A DNA stretch of 64,000 bases from AC-32 sp963766375 (GTDB lineage Bacteria; Actinomycetota; Thermoleophilia; Gaiellales; Gaiellaceae), in NCBI GenBank assembly GCA_963766375.1, contig CAVXZG010000019.1, positions 186,001-250,000 on the forward strand, given 5' to 3'. The position numbers and the translations under genes were made by a program. The notes under the pieces were generated by a model. That model saw nothing but the letters and a program-made list of their open reading frames with translations, ran no database searches and was not told where the DNA came from. Shown piece after piece: positions 1-8,253 of the stretch (positions within the stretch are counted from its first letter, which is position 1; each line of letters starts with the position of its first letter).

Positions 1-593
1 TCGCGCTCGGTGGCACGTCGGTCGCCGCGTCCAACGCGCTCGTTCCGAAGAACAGCGTCGGCTCGGCGCAGGTGATCAACGGGTCGCTGCTGAAGAAGGA
101 CTTCAAGGCCGGGCAGCTGCCGAGAGGCGCCCGGGGTCCCGCCGGGGCGCGTGGGGCGGCCGGGGCTGCCGGGCCAGCTGGGCCTGCGGGGGCGGCGGGG
201 GCACCGGGACAGACGGGCCCGCCAGGCCCGCCCGGTGCGGCGAGGGCGTATGGCGAGGTGTCATTCGCAGGGACCGTTACGCGATCAAAGAATGTCGTCT
301 CGGTGACGAACCCCGCCGGTGGAGTGTTCTGCATCACCGTGGCGCCCTCGATCGATACCGCGACGACAGGCGTCGTGGTTACCGCCGACTACTCACAGGA
401 CTTCACCGGCTACTCACCAAACGACAGGGCTGCCATTATCGAGTTCAGCTCCGACCCCCTGGATTGCCCTGCGGGAAGTTTTGAAGTAGTGACCGGATAC
501 CGACAGCCGACATCCACGGGGAGCATTGACGGCGACATTCGAACGGAGGACAACGTTCCCGCGAACCAAGGCTTCTTCTTCGTTGTGCCCTGA
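1..593 (+). CDS. collagen-like repeat protein, 5' end cut by window edge
   Basis: The frame is open from base 3 with no start inside the window, so the gene begins upstream. The visible N-terminal part reads ALGGTSVAASNALVPKN, a segment common in actinobacterial secreted or surface proteins just after a signal peptide. It is followed by about 40 residues of Gly-X-Y collagen-like repeat (roughly bases 135-240; GPAGARGAAGAAGPAGPAG and GPPGPPG), then a non-repetitive C-terminal domain of about 110 residues with two Cys (VFCIT, DPLDCP). The stop is TGA at 591-593. Such proteins are probably exported, but the function is unknown. A GTG at 72 could be read as a start, but it would discard the conserved upstream segment, so I treat it as internal. 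Confidence 0.75.
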   Translation, partial: ALGGTSVAASNALVPKNSVGSAQVINGSLLKKDFKAGQLPRGARGPAGARGAAGAAGPAGPAGAAGAPGQTGPPGPPGAARAYGEVSFAGTVTRSKNVVSVTNPAGGVFCITVAPSIDTATTGVVVTADYSQDFTGYSPNDRAAIIEFSSDPLDCPAGSFEVVTGYRQPTSTGSIDGDIRTEDNVPANQGFFFVVP

Positions 594-601
594 ATAGCTG
601 C

Positions 602-656
602 GGCTCGATCTGCTCTCCCTGGGCTGCCGAGTACGGCCCAGGGAGAAGATCGGGCC
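602..656 (+). terminator. long stem-loop after the collagen-like gene
   Basis: Bases 614-624 (TCTCCCTGGGC) pair perfectly with 636-646, and after a 2-base bulge 602-611 pair with 647-656 with one G-T wobble. It starts 9 bases after the stop codon. There is no U-tract, as is common for actinobacterial stem-loop terminators, so the role is inferred. Confidence 0.55.
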
Positions 657-812
657 ACCACCCGATCCTCGACTTCGCCTGCTTCTCGCCTTAACGGGCC
701 ACATACAGCCACCTTCAGCCATGCGTCAGAACCGAGCGACGGGCTTGACGTTTGTGGGCGGAGTGAGACAATCGCGGCGGCGTCACGACCCGAACTTGCG
801 GAGGTTCCGGGT

Positions 813-1958
813 ATGCGGTCCCTTCTACACACGCGCGTAAGGCGAGATCCAGTGCAGGGCCAGCAGGGGCCTGGTCGGATAACGAGTCCACCTGCGATGG
901 GCTCGGCCTCGGTGAACCGGGCGTTGCGACGACCCGCCGAGCAAGTCTTCCCTTCCGCGAAAACGCTCGTCCGTCGGCTGATCAACGGCGCCCTAGGGCT
1001 TCTCGGCTTCGCGATCGTCCGGCGATCACGCCTTGCCAACACGGACGCCCGACGAGGGCCCTCGTTTGTCTCCGCCCCCTTGCCGACTGGCGCTGCAGAG
1101 GTCCTCCGCCGCGACCATCCATTGCTCAAGGAGTATGAGCAGCGCTACCGGCATCACGCGGCCACCGGATCGCAGTGGAGCCCTGAGTACACGCGGAATG
1201 AGATCGACCTGCGTTATTTCCGGGGCGACAACGCATTCGTCTGGCAGCCCCACGGTGGAACCGACGAACTCCGCTACGCCCTGACGTCCTACTACACGCG
1301 CCTGCACGATCGTCACGGACTCCTCGAGCGCTTGGACGAGGACGGGCTGTTCGGTGCCTACACGTATGAGATCGACGGCAACGTCGTCAGCCGGGATCTA
1401 CTCGACTCGATTGTCGAGCTGATGTTCCTCGACGACGAGCTCGCCATCGGCTCTCGCGCCACGACGATCTTGGATATAGGAGCCGGCTACGGCCGCCTGG
1501 CCCATCGCGCGACGACCGCATACCAGAACATCACTTACCTCTGCACGGACGCCGTTCCCGAATCCACCTTCTTGTCGGACTTCTACCTCGACTACCGTGG
1601 CGTCGCCGACCGCGCTCACGTACTTCCGCTCGACGAGGTCGCTGGCGCAATGGAAGACCAAGCCATCGACGTCGCCGTCAATATCCACAGTTTCTCCGAG
1701 TGCCCACTGAGCGCGATCGAGTGGTGGCTCGACCTGCTCGCCGCCAACCGTGTCGAGTACTTGATGATCGTTCCCAATACGGAGGGAGCGCTGCTCTCCA
1801 GGGAGCGCGGGGACGCGCGGCTTGACTTCATGCCGGCGATTCAGACGCGGCAGTTCGAACTCGTTCGCGCGAGGCCGAAATACGGACACTCGGACGTTGT
1901 CCAGCGGAACGGACTCTTCCCGACGACGTACTTTCTCTTTCGCCGGCAACATTCGTAG
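813..1958 (+). CDS. putative sugar O-methyltransferase (SAM-dependent)
   Basis: A 381-residue protein. Residues about 215-230 hold a class I SAM-binding motif I (TTILDIGAGYGRLAHR), followed by YLCTDAVPES as the acidic second strand. The region before it (EYTRNEIDLRYFRGDNAFVW) resembles actinobacterial putative sugar O-methyltransferases encoded with surface-polysaccharide genes. The start ATG has GGAGG at 800-804, 8 bases upstream. No polysaccharide cluster is visible nearby, so the substrate is unknown. The first 80 or so residues are Arg-rich and poorly conserved in appearance, so a later start is possible. Confidence 0.6.
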   Translation: MRSLLHTRVRRDPVQGQQGPGRITSPPAMGSASVNRALRRPAEQVFPSAKTLVRRLINGALGLLGFAIVRRSRLANTDARRGPSFVSAPLPTGAAEVLRRDHPLLKEYEQRYRHHAATGSQWSPEYTRNEIDLRYFRGDNAFVWQPHGGTDELRYALTSYYTRLHDRHGLLERLDEDGLFGAYTYEIDGNVVSRDLLDSIVELMFLDDELAIGSRATTILDIGAGYGRLAHRATTAYQNITYLCTDAVPESTFLSDFYLDYRGVADRAHVLPLDEVAGAMEDQAIDVAVNIHSFSECPLSAIEWWLDLLAANRVEYLMIVPNTEGALLSRERGDARLDFMPAIQTRQFELVRARPKYGHSDVVQRNGLFPTTYFLFRRQHS

Positions 1959-1990
1959 GGGAGTCGCCATGCGCCCGAGCCATGTGGATA

Positions 1991-2011
1991 CCCCGCCTCG
2001 ACAGGCCGGGG
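1991..2011 (+). terminator. GC hairpin downstream of the methyltransferase gene
   Basis: CCCCG and CCT arms pair with AGG and CGGGG across a 4-base loop, with one bulged C. It is followed by CTTGGGCTTT, which has only weak T content. The position 32 bases after the stop suggests a terminator. Confidence 0.4.
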
Positions 2012-2103
2012 CTTGGGCTTTGCCGCTTCGCTGAGCCGATGTGTGACTAGCTCGGCCTTGCAAGACCGAAGCGCACCGCGATGGTGCCTGGTACGCATCA
2101 GGC

Positions 2104-2292
2104 TGCCCTCAGCGCGCGACGCTGCTCGAGCTTGCGCCGGTTCCGGCAACGTTCACCGCAGACCAGCGCATCGGCCCTCTTGCTGAACGGTTCGCCGCAC
2201 AGCGCCTGAGCGAAGGACCGGCCGTCCGCTCGGGATGGGTAACCGCGGACGTGGTCGCCAGCTACCTCGGTGTGGATGTTGCGTACGTGTAA
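2104..2292. pseudogene. overlapping remnants: HTH-like (+) and zinc-finger-like (-) coding fragments
   Basis: This otherwise gene-free stretch carries two protein-like fragments on opposite strands. On the plus strand, codons from about 2161 end in WVTADVVASYLGVDVAYV and a TAA at 2290-2292. This looks like the first half of an excisionase-type MerR/HTH_17 domain cut off after helix 2. On the minus strand, codons ending near 2104 read CGEPFSKRADALVCGERCR. This resembles small actinobacterial zinc fingers of the CxxC...CxxxC type, but the first Cys is replaced by Gln. Neither has a convincing start codon. Only one of the two can be an ancestral gene, and both may be chance. Confidence 0.3.
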
Positions 2293-2389
2293 CGGCCGAG
2301 GGTGCGGACGTCGAAACGATCACATCCACCGAACGTGGTCTCCCCACCCGTGCTCTGCTCAACAACTTCGATGCATCCAGCCGCATTGA

Positions 2390-2843
2390 TCAGCCGGCCT
2401 TGTTCCAGCCCTCCTCGCCGTGCGCCCACGGCACGGCGGTGTCGCGCTCGAAGACGAGGTCGTTCTCCTCGCCGGCCCAAACGCCGATCGTGTCGCTGTC
2501 CGGGTAGACGGAGATGCCCGGGACCTGCAAAGCGCGAGAACAACAACGTCCTCGCGGACGAGTTGCTCCGGTTCATCACCTTGTGCGCTCCGGCGGGCCC
2601 GGCCGGAAAGCGGACGAGGTCCCCGCGCTCCAGGCTCTGCTCGCCGTCGGGCGTGCGCACGACGACGGTGCCCTCGATTACCAGCAGCCATTCCTCCTCG
2701 GACTCGTAGTGGTACGGGGACGAGCCCTCGCCGGGATCCACGTCGTAGATGAACATGGCGGTCGCCGTCGAGCCGGTGGCGCGGGCGACGTCGATCCTGC
2801 CCTCGGTGTTCTCCGCGCTGAAGATGTTGACTGTGTCCATCAC
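2390..2843 (-). CDS. cupin-domain protein, interrupted by a frameshift
   Basis: The N-terminal half reads MMDTVNIFSAENTEGR, then a cupin core: YHYESEEEWLLVIEGTVVV is motif 1, with the usual His/Glu metal ligands partly kept, and GDLVRFPAGPAGAHKV is motif 2. After residue about 105 the frame leaves the family pattern. One base over, it continues as PGISVYPDSDTIGVW and ends at WNKAG with TGA at 2390-2392. The total span is 3n+1, consistent with one extra base near 2530 in the context TTCTCGCGCTTTGCAGG. A corrected product would be about 150 residues. Single-domain cupins of this kind have no predictable substrate. Either a sequence error or a recent pseudogene. Confidence 0.65.
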
Positions 2844-2985
2844 GCCATTATCCGGTGCTCGGCGTCATCGGATAGTGAGCTCGGTCTCCCCGAAGTAGCG
2901 GCGCAGGGTTCGGCGCGGCTCGAGGGTGTTGCACTCTGCACGATGAGCGGAGGGGCGAGCACGAGCCCACCCCTCTCACTCCGGT

Positions 2986-3486
2986 CTAGTGCAGCTGACC
3001 TCGGATCGCCCCGCCCGCGAAGGCGGTCGTGTGGTAGTTGACGTAATAGGCGGCCGGGTCGGCGCAGAGGGCGGCACCCGTCGTACCTGCGTTCGGGGTC
3101 GCGATGCCGCTCTGCTTGATGTGGCGCGCGCTCGTCGCTGGCGTAGGCGCCACGAAGAGCGGCACGACCACCGGGCCGGGGACGCCCAGCGGGGCCAAGT
3201 GGATGTGGCCCGCAACGAACGTCTCGTTGGCCTTGTTGAGGATTTGGGTCTTGAACTCGATCGTCCCGTTGGCCCGAACCTTGATCAGCGTGTGGCCCTT
3301 GGCTACGGATGTCGAGCCGGTGGTCTCGGCCTTGGCGGTGAGCTTCGAGTGCAGGACGCAGCTCACTCCATGCCCGTTCTTCTTGCTCGGCCCATTGTTG
3401 CTCGGCCCGTTCTTACCGGTCGCAACGCTGACGCTGAGGGCGGCAAGCGCGAACGCGGTCAAGACAACGAGCAGTAGGCGCCGCAT
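2986..3486 (-). CDS. secreted CHRD-domain protein
   Basis: A 166-residue protein with a signal peptide at residues 1-24 (MRRLLLVVLTAFALAALSVS then ATG). A CHRD-type beta domain follows, with the signature AGHIHLAPLGVPGPVVVPLF and a C-terminal AFAGGAIRGQLH. CHRD domains are found in chordin and in many exported bacterial proteins of unknown role. Two Cys (VSCVL, ALCAD) could form a disulfide after export. GGAGG lies about 7 bases upstream of the ATG. A good stand-alone gene. Confidence 0.75.
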   Translation of the reverse strand: MRRLLLVVLTAFALAALSVSVATGKNGPSNNGPSKKNGHGVSCVLHSKLTAKAETTGSTSVAKGHTLIKVRANGTIEFKTQILNKANETFVAGHIHLAPLGVPGPVVVPLFVAPTPATSARHIKQSGIATPNAGTTGAALCADPAAYYVNYHTTAFAGGAIRGQLH

Positions 3487-3664
3487 GTACAGCCTCCTTC
3501 CCCTGGACGGGTTCAGTAGCTCATTGATGTAGATCCCTTTGCTTGTCGGAGCTTGCGGTCCGCCGGGTTGCGTTGCAGCGCCCGGGCGTTCGGGCTCGCC
3601 ACGCGGCCCAGCGCTACCTAAGCGCGAACCAGACTCGCCAGGCGGTGGCGCCTAGACGAGTGCC

Positions 3665-3709
3665 GCAGCGAGAGGGCGGTCGCCTGAACCGCGACCGACC
3701 TCTCGCTGC
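3665..3709 (-). terminator. stem-loop after the 3727-4206 gene
   Basis: GCAGCGAGAGG at 3665-3675 pairs with 3699-3709, and the stem continues inward for six more pairs after one mismatch. It lies 18 bases past the minus-strand stop. There is no U-tract. Confidence 0.55.
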
Positions 3710-3726
3710 TTCCGTTCGCTAGTCGA

Positions 3727-4206
3727 TCAGCCGCACATGAACTTGTCGAACGAGACCGTCATCCCGCTTGCGCTCGAACTCACATGCGCGGTCTCATGGG
3801 CTTTGATCGTTGAGCCGTCCGAGCCGGTCAGGTGGACCGTGAACGTCGAGTGGTCAACGCCGTTTTGCTTGTTGTCCGACTCGCCGAACCACATCGTGAA
3901 GTGTCCCGTGAACGACGGGTTGCTCGGGTCGAGCGGCACGACTGTGGCCGTGCCGGTCATCGTTCCCGTCGCCCAGAAGTCGCCCGCCTTGTTGACGGTG
4001 AAGTGAAGTACCCCGTTGTACGTGATCGTGATCGTCGCCTGGTAGTCGCGACAGGGGACGAAATCCACGAACTGATCGGTCTGATGCTTGAACGTCTGCG
4101 TGAACGTTTGCGCCCCGTTCCCGCCGGCGTACGCCGCCGTCACCGTGAAGGCAAGCATCCCGCCGATGGCAAGAACGAGGGCAGCAGATGCAAGGACCCT
4201 GCGCAT
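3727..4206 (-). CDS. secreted protein of unknown function
   Basis: A 159-residue protein that begins with a clear signal peptide (MRRVLASAALVLAIGGM, cleavage likely after AYA). The mature part is Thr/Gly rich with alternating beta-strand pattern (YQATITITYNGVLHFTVN, TFTVHLTGSDGSTIKAH) and two Cys (VPCRD and FMCG). I chose the ATG at 4204-4206 because AAAGGAGG lies just upstream. The reading frame is open 15 codons further but without a ribosome-binding site. I do not recognise the domain. Its neighbour at 2986-3486 is also secreted, on the same strand. Confidence 0.65.
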   Translation of the reverse strand: MRRVLASAALVLAIGGMLAFTVTAAYAGGNGAQTFTQTFKHQTDQFVDFVPCRDYQATITITYNGVLHFTVNKAGDFWATGTMTGTATVVPLDPSNPSFTGHFTMWFGESDNKQNGVDHSTFTVHLTGSDGSTIKAHETAHVSSSASGMTVSFDKFMCG

Positions 4207-4391
4207 AGCGCCTCCTTTCGTATCTGCCTGCCCCGAACCCCGAGTGTCCACCTCGTCGAGATGGGTGTCAACGCAGGAGTTCAGCTGTGCCTCGCCTTGC
4301 AGCTTTCCGCACCTTCGTAGGTGTTTTGCCCCTGGCCGCGCGGAGCTATGGGACCCGCTGCGGTGGCCGACTCCTTTGTATCTTCTGGATC

Positions 4392-4903
4392 ATGCGGAGA
4401 AGGGTGACCGTGAACTCGCTCGTCGTGGCCGCCGTCGGGGTCATCGCCGCACTCGCCGTCGCGGATGCTCTGCGGCCGGAACCCTCGACACGGGCCACCG
4501 CTCCGCAGGCCACGACAGCGCCCAGGCCACCCAAGCTCCTCGACACGTACCGTGCCGACCTCACCCCGAAGCAGGAGATCCAGCGTATCGGCAACAGCTG
4601 GGGGCGGCTCTTCGCGGCCGCCGACCGTCGGGCCTGTCAGTACATGAGCCAGCCCGCCTGCGAGCGGATGGTCTGCGAACGCGTCGGCCCACCGCTTGGA
4701 TTTCGCCGATACCGAATTGCACTCTGCCGTCGTCGAAGTTTCGGAGGTCGTTCGAAGACGCGACGGTGCAAGCCGTCGTAATCAGGGGCCACCGAGCGGC
4801 GGCCAGGTTCTCGACCGGCGCGATGGTCGAGCTCTACGGCGATGGGGGCACTTGGTCGATCCACAAGCTTGGTGGGAAGGCGGGTCGCGAGTTCTTCGAA
4901 TAG
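4392..4903 (+). CDS. membrane-anchored protein of unknown function, two frame changes
   Basis: The N-terminus (MRRRVTVNSLVVAAVGVIAAL) is a signal or anchor segment followed by a Pro/Thr-rich linker and a domain starting TPKQEIQRIGNSWGRLFAA. That frame degenerates after CERVGPP near 4690. The next frame gives FADTELHSAVVEVSEV, and the third gives SFEDATVQAVVIRGHRAAA to the C-terminus GREFFE with TAG ending at 4903. The three pieces join into one plausible extracytoplasmic domain (NTF2-like in look), and the total length is 3n+2, as expected for two extra bases. Sequence errors or a decayed gene. Confidence 0.45.
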
Positions 4904-4955
4904 CCAAGTTCCCCGGCCTGTCGCTCGGAGACAGGCTCCTTGTGGAGGCGTCGGT

Positions 4956-5314
4956 TTAGAGGTCCCTACTGAATTCGACGCCCAGCTCGCGCCAGCGCTG
5001 CTCGTCCGGCCATTCGCCGATCGCGTATTCATCGCCGGCGTCGGCGATGGCAACGGTGCCCCTCGTCGTCTCGAGTACGTAGCCGTTCTCGAAGTAGCTC
5101 TTCGCCGGCCGCCACCACCTCGGAGGGCGGGGGTCGAGGGTCGCGTAGCCTTCACGATCCCGGCGAAATCCCCGCGGCCAGGCTCGACGGATCTCACGAT
5201 GTACATCCTGCCGCCGTGTACAAACAGCTCCCCCTGGACGCCGGTGAGCGGAGTGTCCAGTTCTACGGTGAACGGCGATTCACCGCTGCCGGAGGCCTCG
5301 ACGAGGTAACGCAC
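4956..5314 (-). CDS. small hypothetical protein, one frame change
   Basis: The first frame gives MRYLVEASGSGESPFTVELD and GELFVHGGRMYIVRSVEPG, then loses sense at about 5145. One base back it continues as ATLDPRPPRWWRPAKSYF and YVLETTRGTVAIADAGDEYA, ending REL...FSRDL with TAA at 4956-4958. The length is 3n+2, consistent with one missing base. The product would be about 119 residues, acidic and aromatic, probably cytosolic. I do not recognise a family. Confidence 0.45.
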
Positions 5315-5380
5315 AGCGGAAATCTAAGTCCGGTGCAGCCGATGGCCGAAGGACCGGCTGTGCCACGAGCAGGGCCGGTG

Positions 5381-5785
5381 CTACTCCCGAATCGTTGCGA
5401 GCAGGTCTCTACAGGACTGCTCGCAACGGCGGCAGACCTCGGCGCAGATTCGACAGTGCTCGTGGTGGGAGGCGTGCTTCTCGCACTCCTCGGCGGAGGC
5501 CCGACAGGTCATCGCGCAGGCCTCGATCTCCGCGCGGAGGACGCCGAGGTCAGGCTCAGTCTGCCTGATGAGGATGCGGCCGGTGGCCTCGCAGGCGTCG
5601 GCGCAGTCGAGGCAGAGTCGAATGCAGCGGACCATCTCCGCCACGTCTGGCTCTGCGAGGTCGGCGTCGGCGCAGCTCGTGCACGTCGCCGCGCAGTCGA
5701 TGCAGTCCTCGATGCAGCGCACCAGCAGGTGACGATCGAGAGGGCTTGGCCGTGGGTGTGCCGCGAGCATGTCTCGAACCGTCAT
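5381..5785 (-). CDS. Cys-rich four-helix copper-binding-type protein (DUF326/Csp-like)
   Basis: A 134-residue protein with about 20 Cys, mostly in CxxxC/CxxC spacing along predicted helices: CIEDCIDCAATCTSCAD, CIRLCLDCADACEATG, CAMTCRASAEECEKHA, CRICAEVCRRCEQSCRD. Copper storage proteins (Csp) line the core of a four-helix bundle with such Cys and bind many Cu(I) ions. The pattern is seen here, the metal is inferred. There is no signal peptide, so it is a cytosolic Csp3-like form. GGAGAG precedes the ATG. No copper pump or regulator lies next to it. Confidence 0.75.
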   Translation of the reverse strand: MTVRDMLAAHPRPSPLDRHLLVRCIEDCIDCAATCTSCADADLAEPDVAEMVRCIRLCLDCADACEATGRILIRQTEPDLGVLRAEIEACAMTCRASAEECEKHASHHEHCRICAEVCRRCEQSCRDLLATIRE

Positions 5786-5855
5786 GTGCTCTCCTTCCCT
5801 CGAGCGGGCGGGCCAGTTTTAGGATACGCCGCCGTAACGGGTGGGCGAGCACCGA

Positions 5856-6647
5856 CTACCCGAGCCGGCGGACGTCGGCTTCCGCAGCTTCGCGTTGATC
5901 GGTCATCGCCCGCGCCTTCCCTTGAGCATGGTCGGCTCGACTCCGCGCTGTCCCCGCCTCCGCTTCGGCTCGCTCGGCTTCCCGCGTTGCGGCTCGCGCC
6001 GCAGTAGCGAGTTCGCGCTCTTCGGCGCGCAGCTGACGGACGCGTTCCCGCGCTTGCCGTAGTGCCCGCCGTTTCTCGGCCCGGTCGTCGCTCCGCGGCG
6101 ACTCCGGCTTCGCTGGAGCAACTTGTCGCCCAAGACCTTCCAGGCCCGTCAATGCCTCGAAGCCGGGTGGCTCGACCTCCTCGGTAAGTCGCCCGCGCTT
6201 TAGAAGCTCACGCCCCTCTGCGGTCAGCGACGCCGCTCGCAGCGTTTCCGCGGCCTTCCCAATGGCGGACGAGCCGATGCCCGCGCGCTCGGCGATCTCG
6301 ATTGCTCCCTTTGCCAGCTGCTCTAGCGCGCGCTGCTCAGCTCGTCGCGCTTCGGTAAACGTCTGTGGCGACTTGCCGGCAGCGGCCTTCGCCTGGCTCT
6401 TCGTCAGCGACCTGCCTGCCTTGAGGAGTCTCTGCACGTCGAGCGGTCGCTCGCGTGCCAGCTGGTTCACTACCCAGACGGCCGCTGGCGGCTTGCGCAA
6501 CTTCTTGATCTCTTGTGCCCTCTCAGACTCGCCCTGCGCGCGCAGCCGTTTAACGAGCTCATCGCGGGCCGATGTGAACTCGCTCAGCGGCAGCTGGTAA
6601 AGGCGGTCGAGGTCGCCTTCCAAGTCTGCCTTGGAAGCGGCAGCCAT
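5856..6647 (-). CDS. coiled-coil protein of unknown function
   Basis: A 263-residue, highly charged protein (Arg/Glu/Ala rich). The N-terminal 110 residues look globular (DLDRLYQLPLSEFTSARDEL, KPPAAVWVVNQLARERP). The C-terminal 90 residues are a long heptad-like helix (KRRALRQARERVRQLRAEE). Similar proteins are widespread in actinobacteria without assigned function. No membrane segment or catalytic motif is visible. Its neighbour on the same strand is the GerW-like gene upstream. Confidence 0.6.
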   Translation of the reverse strand: MAAASKADLEGDLDRLYQLPLSEFTSARDELVKRLRAQGESERAQEIKKLRKPPAAVWVVNQLARERPLDVQRLLKAGRSLTKSQAKAAAGKSPQTFTEARRAEQRALEQLAKGAIEIAERAGIGSSAIGKAAETLRAASLTAEGRELLKRGRLTEEVEPPGFEALTGLEGLGRQVAPAKPESPRSDDRAEKRRALRQARERVRQLRAEERELATAARAATREAERAEAEAGTARSRADHAQGKARAMTDQREAAEADVRRLG

Positions 6648-6688
6648 CGCTTCAGGCTACCGCTCTCGTTGCGCGGTGTTCTGTTCGC

Positions 6689-7057
6689 TCAGCCGAGCAC
6701 ACGTCTGAGCGAAAGTACGACGAGCGATGCTGCGGCGACGAGCATCGCAAGATCCCTGGCGCTGGAGATTCGCTTGAACTCGGCGCCGTTGTCGCGCAGT
6801 TCGATGTAGCCGACCGGACTCACGGCCACGCCGCCGCCGCCTCCCCCACCCGAGCCCTGGTCGCTTTCTCGAGCGCCGGAGCCGCCACCCCCGCCGAACC
6901 CGAAGCGCGCCTTTGCTACCGGAATGACGGTCACGGCCTCTCGCTGGACGGGCTCGCCGAAGATGGTCGAGACCTGCGCCCTCTGGCCGACCGTTTCTCC
7001 AATCCGCTCCAGTAGCTCCGTCACCATCGCCGAGCGTTCTGTTGCCGCTCCAGCCAT
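6689..7057 (-). CDS. GerW/YtfJ-family protein
   Basis: A 122-residue protein with the family signature VQREAVTVIPVAKARFGFG followed by two Gly-rich loops (GGGGG and SGGGGGGG), VSPVGYIELRDNG, and a C-terminal hydrophobic segment (DLAMLVAAASLVVLSLRRV). In Bacillus YtfJ/GerW is a spore protein, but homologues are common in non-sporulating actinobacteria, where the role is unknown. The hydrophobic tail suggests membrane attachment. The start follows a minus-strand run reading GGGAGCCAGGAAATGG. Confidence 0.7.
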   Translation of the reverse strand: MAGAATERSAMVTELLERIGETVGQRAQVSTIFGEPVQREAVTVIPVAKARFGFGGGGGSGARESDQGSGGGGGGGVAVSPVGYIELRDNGAEFKRISSARDLAMLVAAASLVVLSLRRVLG

Positions 7058-7183
7058 TTCCTGGCTCCCTTCGTGAGATTGGGACCATGGTGCCGGACCC
7101 GATGAGGCTCGAGTGTTGGCATGGGGACGAGGTCGAGATCACGATTCGGCGGACTGGTCTGTTGTAGGCTCCGACGCCTGGCT

Positions 7184-7834
7184 ATGCGACTCGAGCTTGG
7201 AACGCCTGTTCGCTGCACTGATGACACCTTCGGCGAGCTGGCCGATGTCGTAATCGACCCGATCAGCAAGCGCTTGACGCATCTGGTCGTCCGGCCACGC
7301 CACCACGAAGGGCAGGTTTCCCGGCTTGTCCCGGTCGAGCTGGCAGAGGGCGGCGCGGAGGAGTCGGAGATCTCGCTCCGTTGCACGGTGGACGAGGTCA
7401 ACCGGCTCGAGGCCGTGCAGGAGTACGCCTACCTTCGGCTCGGCGAGTTCCCTGTAGAGGATCCGGACTGGGACGTCGGGATCCAAGACGTGCTCGCGAT
7501 GCCCTACTACGAGGCCGACCCGCTCGGTTCCAGCCCCATCTACGACGCGAATGTCGGGCTGACCTACGACCGCGTCCCGAAGGGAGAGGTGGAGATCCGC
7601 CGTTCGAGCGCCGTGACCTCGGCGGATGGGCACGACTTGGGGCAGGTGGACGGCTTCATCGTCGACGGCGAAGGGCAGATCACGCACTTCGTCCTCGAAC
7701 GCGGCCATCTCTGGAGGCGGCGCGAGGTGACGATTCCGATCGGCGCGGTCGCGAAGGTCGAGACCGACGCCGTGACCCTGAGTCTGTCCAAGGACGGGGT
7801 CGGCTCGCTCCCGTCGGTTCGCGTGCACCGCTAG
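7184..7834 (+). CDS. PRC-barrel domain protein
   Basis: A 216-residue protein with two PRC-barrel-type halves. Residues 1-85 contain MRLELGTPVRCTDDTFGEL and VVIDPISKRLTHLVV. Residues about 135-215 contain SSAVTSADGHDLGQVDGF, HFVLERGHLWRRREVTIPIG and the ending VRVHR. PRC barrels bind RNA or photosynthetic partners in known cases; in soil actinobacteria such duplicates are of unknown function and are often stress linked. I start at the ATG at 7184, where both domain alignment and size fit. A -10-like TAGGCT lies at 7165-7170. Confidence 0.65.
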   Translation: MRLELGTPVRCTDDTFGELADVVIDPISKRLTHLVVRPRHHEGQVSRLVPVELAEGGAEESEISLRCTVDEVNRLEAVQEYAYLRLGEFPVEDPDWDVGIQDVLAMPYYEADPLGSSPIYDANVGLTYDRVPKGEVEIRRSSAVTSADGHDLGQVDGFIVDGEGQITHFVLERGHLWRRREVTIPIGAVAKVETDAVTLSLSKDGVGSLPSVRVHR

Positions 7835-7861
7835 CTGATCCGGGCGCCCTAGGCTTTCGCG

Positions 7862-8064
7862 CTCGCCGCCCGGCCCTCAAATCGCTCCCCTGAGGGATGT
7901 GGCATAGCCTCTCCGCAAGCCGATTAGTGCTGAAACATCCAGGGCGGAGCGGCCCCGCTGTAAGCGTTCTCACGGAGGGATCGCGGCGTGGAGCCGAGGC
8001 ACCGTCCACTTCACAACCGAGACAGCACTGCCCTCCTCGACCCTGCGAGGGGAGGTGAACACAC
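7862..8064 (+). promoter_or_regulatory. long 5' leader of the Flp pilin gene
   Basis: About 230 bases separate the PRC-barrel stop from the pilin start. CCCTCA at 7874-7879 pairs with TGAGGG at 7891-7896 and may end the upstream transcript. The rest (about 7920-8055) holds several short GC hairpins and an SD-like AGGGGAGG at 8048-8055. I compared it by eye with c-di-GMP riboswitch consensus boxes and did not find them. No class can be assigned. Confidence 0.3.
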
Positions 8065-8253
8065 GTGCTGAACCCTCTCGCCTTCACGCGGGCGTTTGCC
8101 GCTGCTCTTGGCCGCGGCGAAGACGGGCAGACGATGGCCGAGTATGGCGTCGTCCTGTCGGTCATCACCCTCCTGGTCATTGGTTCGATCACGCTGTTGT
8201 CCGACAACGTGGTCAGCGCGCTCGAGAGCGTCGCGAGCGTCCTACCCGGATGA
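8065..8253 (+). CDS. Flp/Fap-type pilin
   Basis: A 62-residue protein with the hallmark GEDGQTMAEYGVVLSVITLLV: a G-x-x-x-x-x-EY processing region followed by one hydrophobic helix. This is typical of Flp pilins assembled by the Tad machinery after cleavage by a prepilin peptidase. Start GTG with GGGGAGG 7-10 bases upstream. No tad genes (cpaF, tadB, tadC) are visible in the window, so the secretion apparatus must be encoded elsewhere. The stop overlaps the next gene's start (ATGA at 8250-8253). Confidence 0.85.
   Translation: MLNPLAFTRAFAAALGRGEDGQTMAEYGVVLSVITLLVIGSITLLSDNVVSALESVASVLPG

Noticed and set aside
7862..8064. Cyclic-di-GMP riboswitch before the pilin gene
   Set aside because: The conserved GEMM boxes were looked for and not seen.
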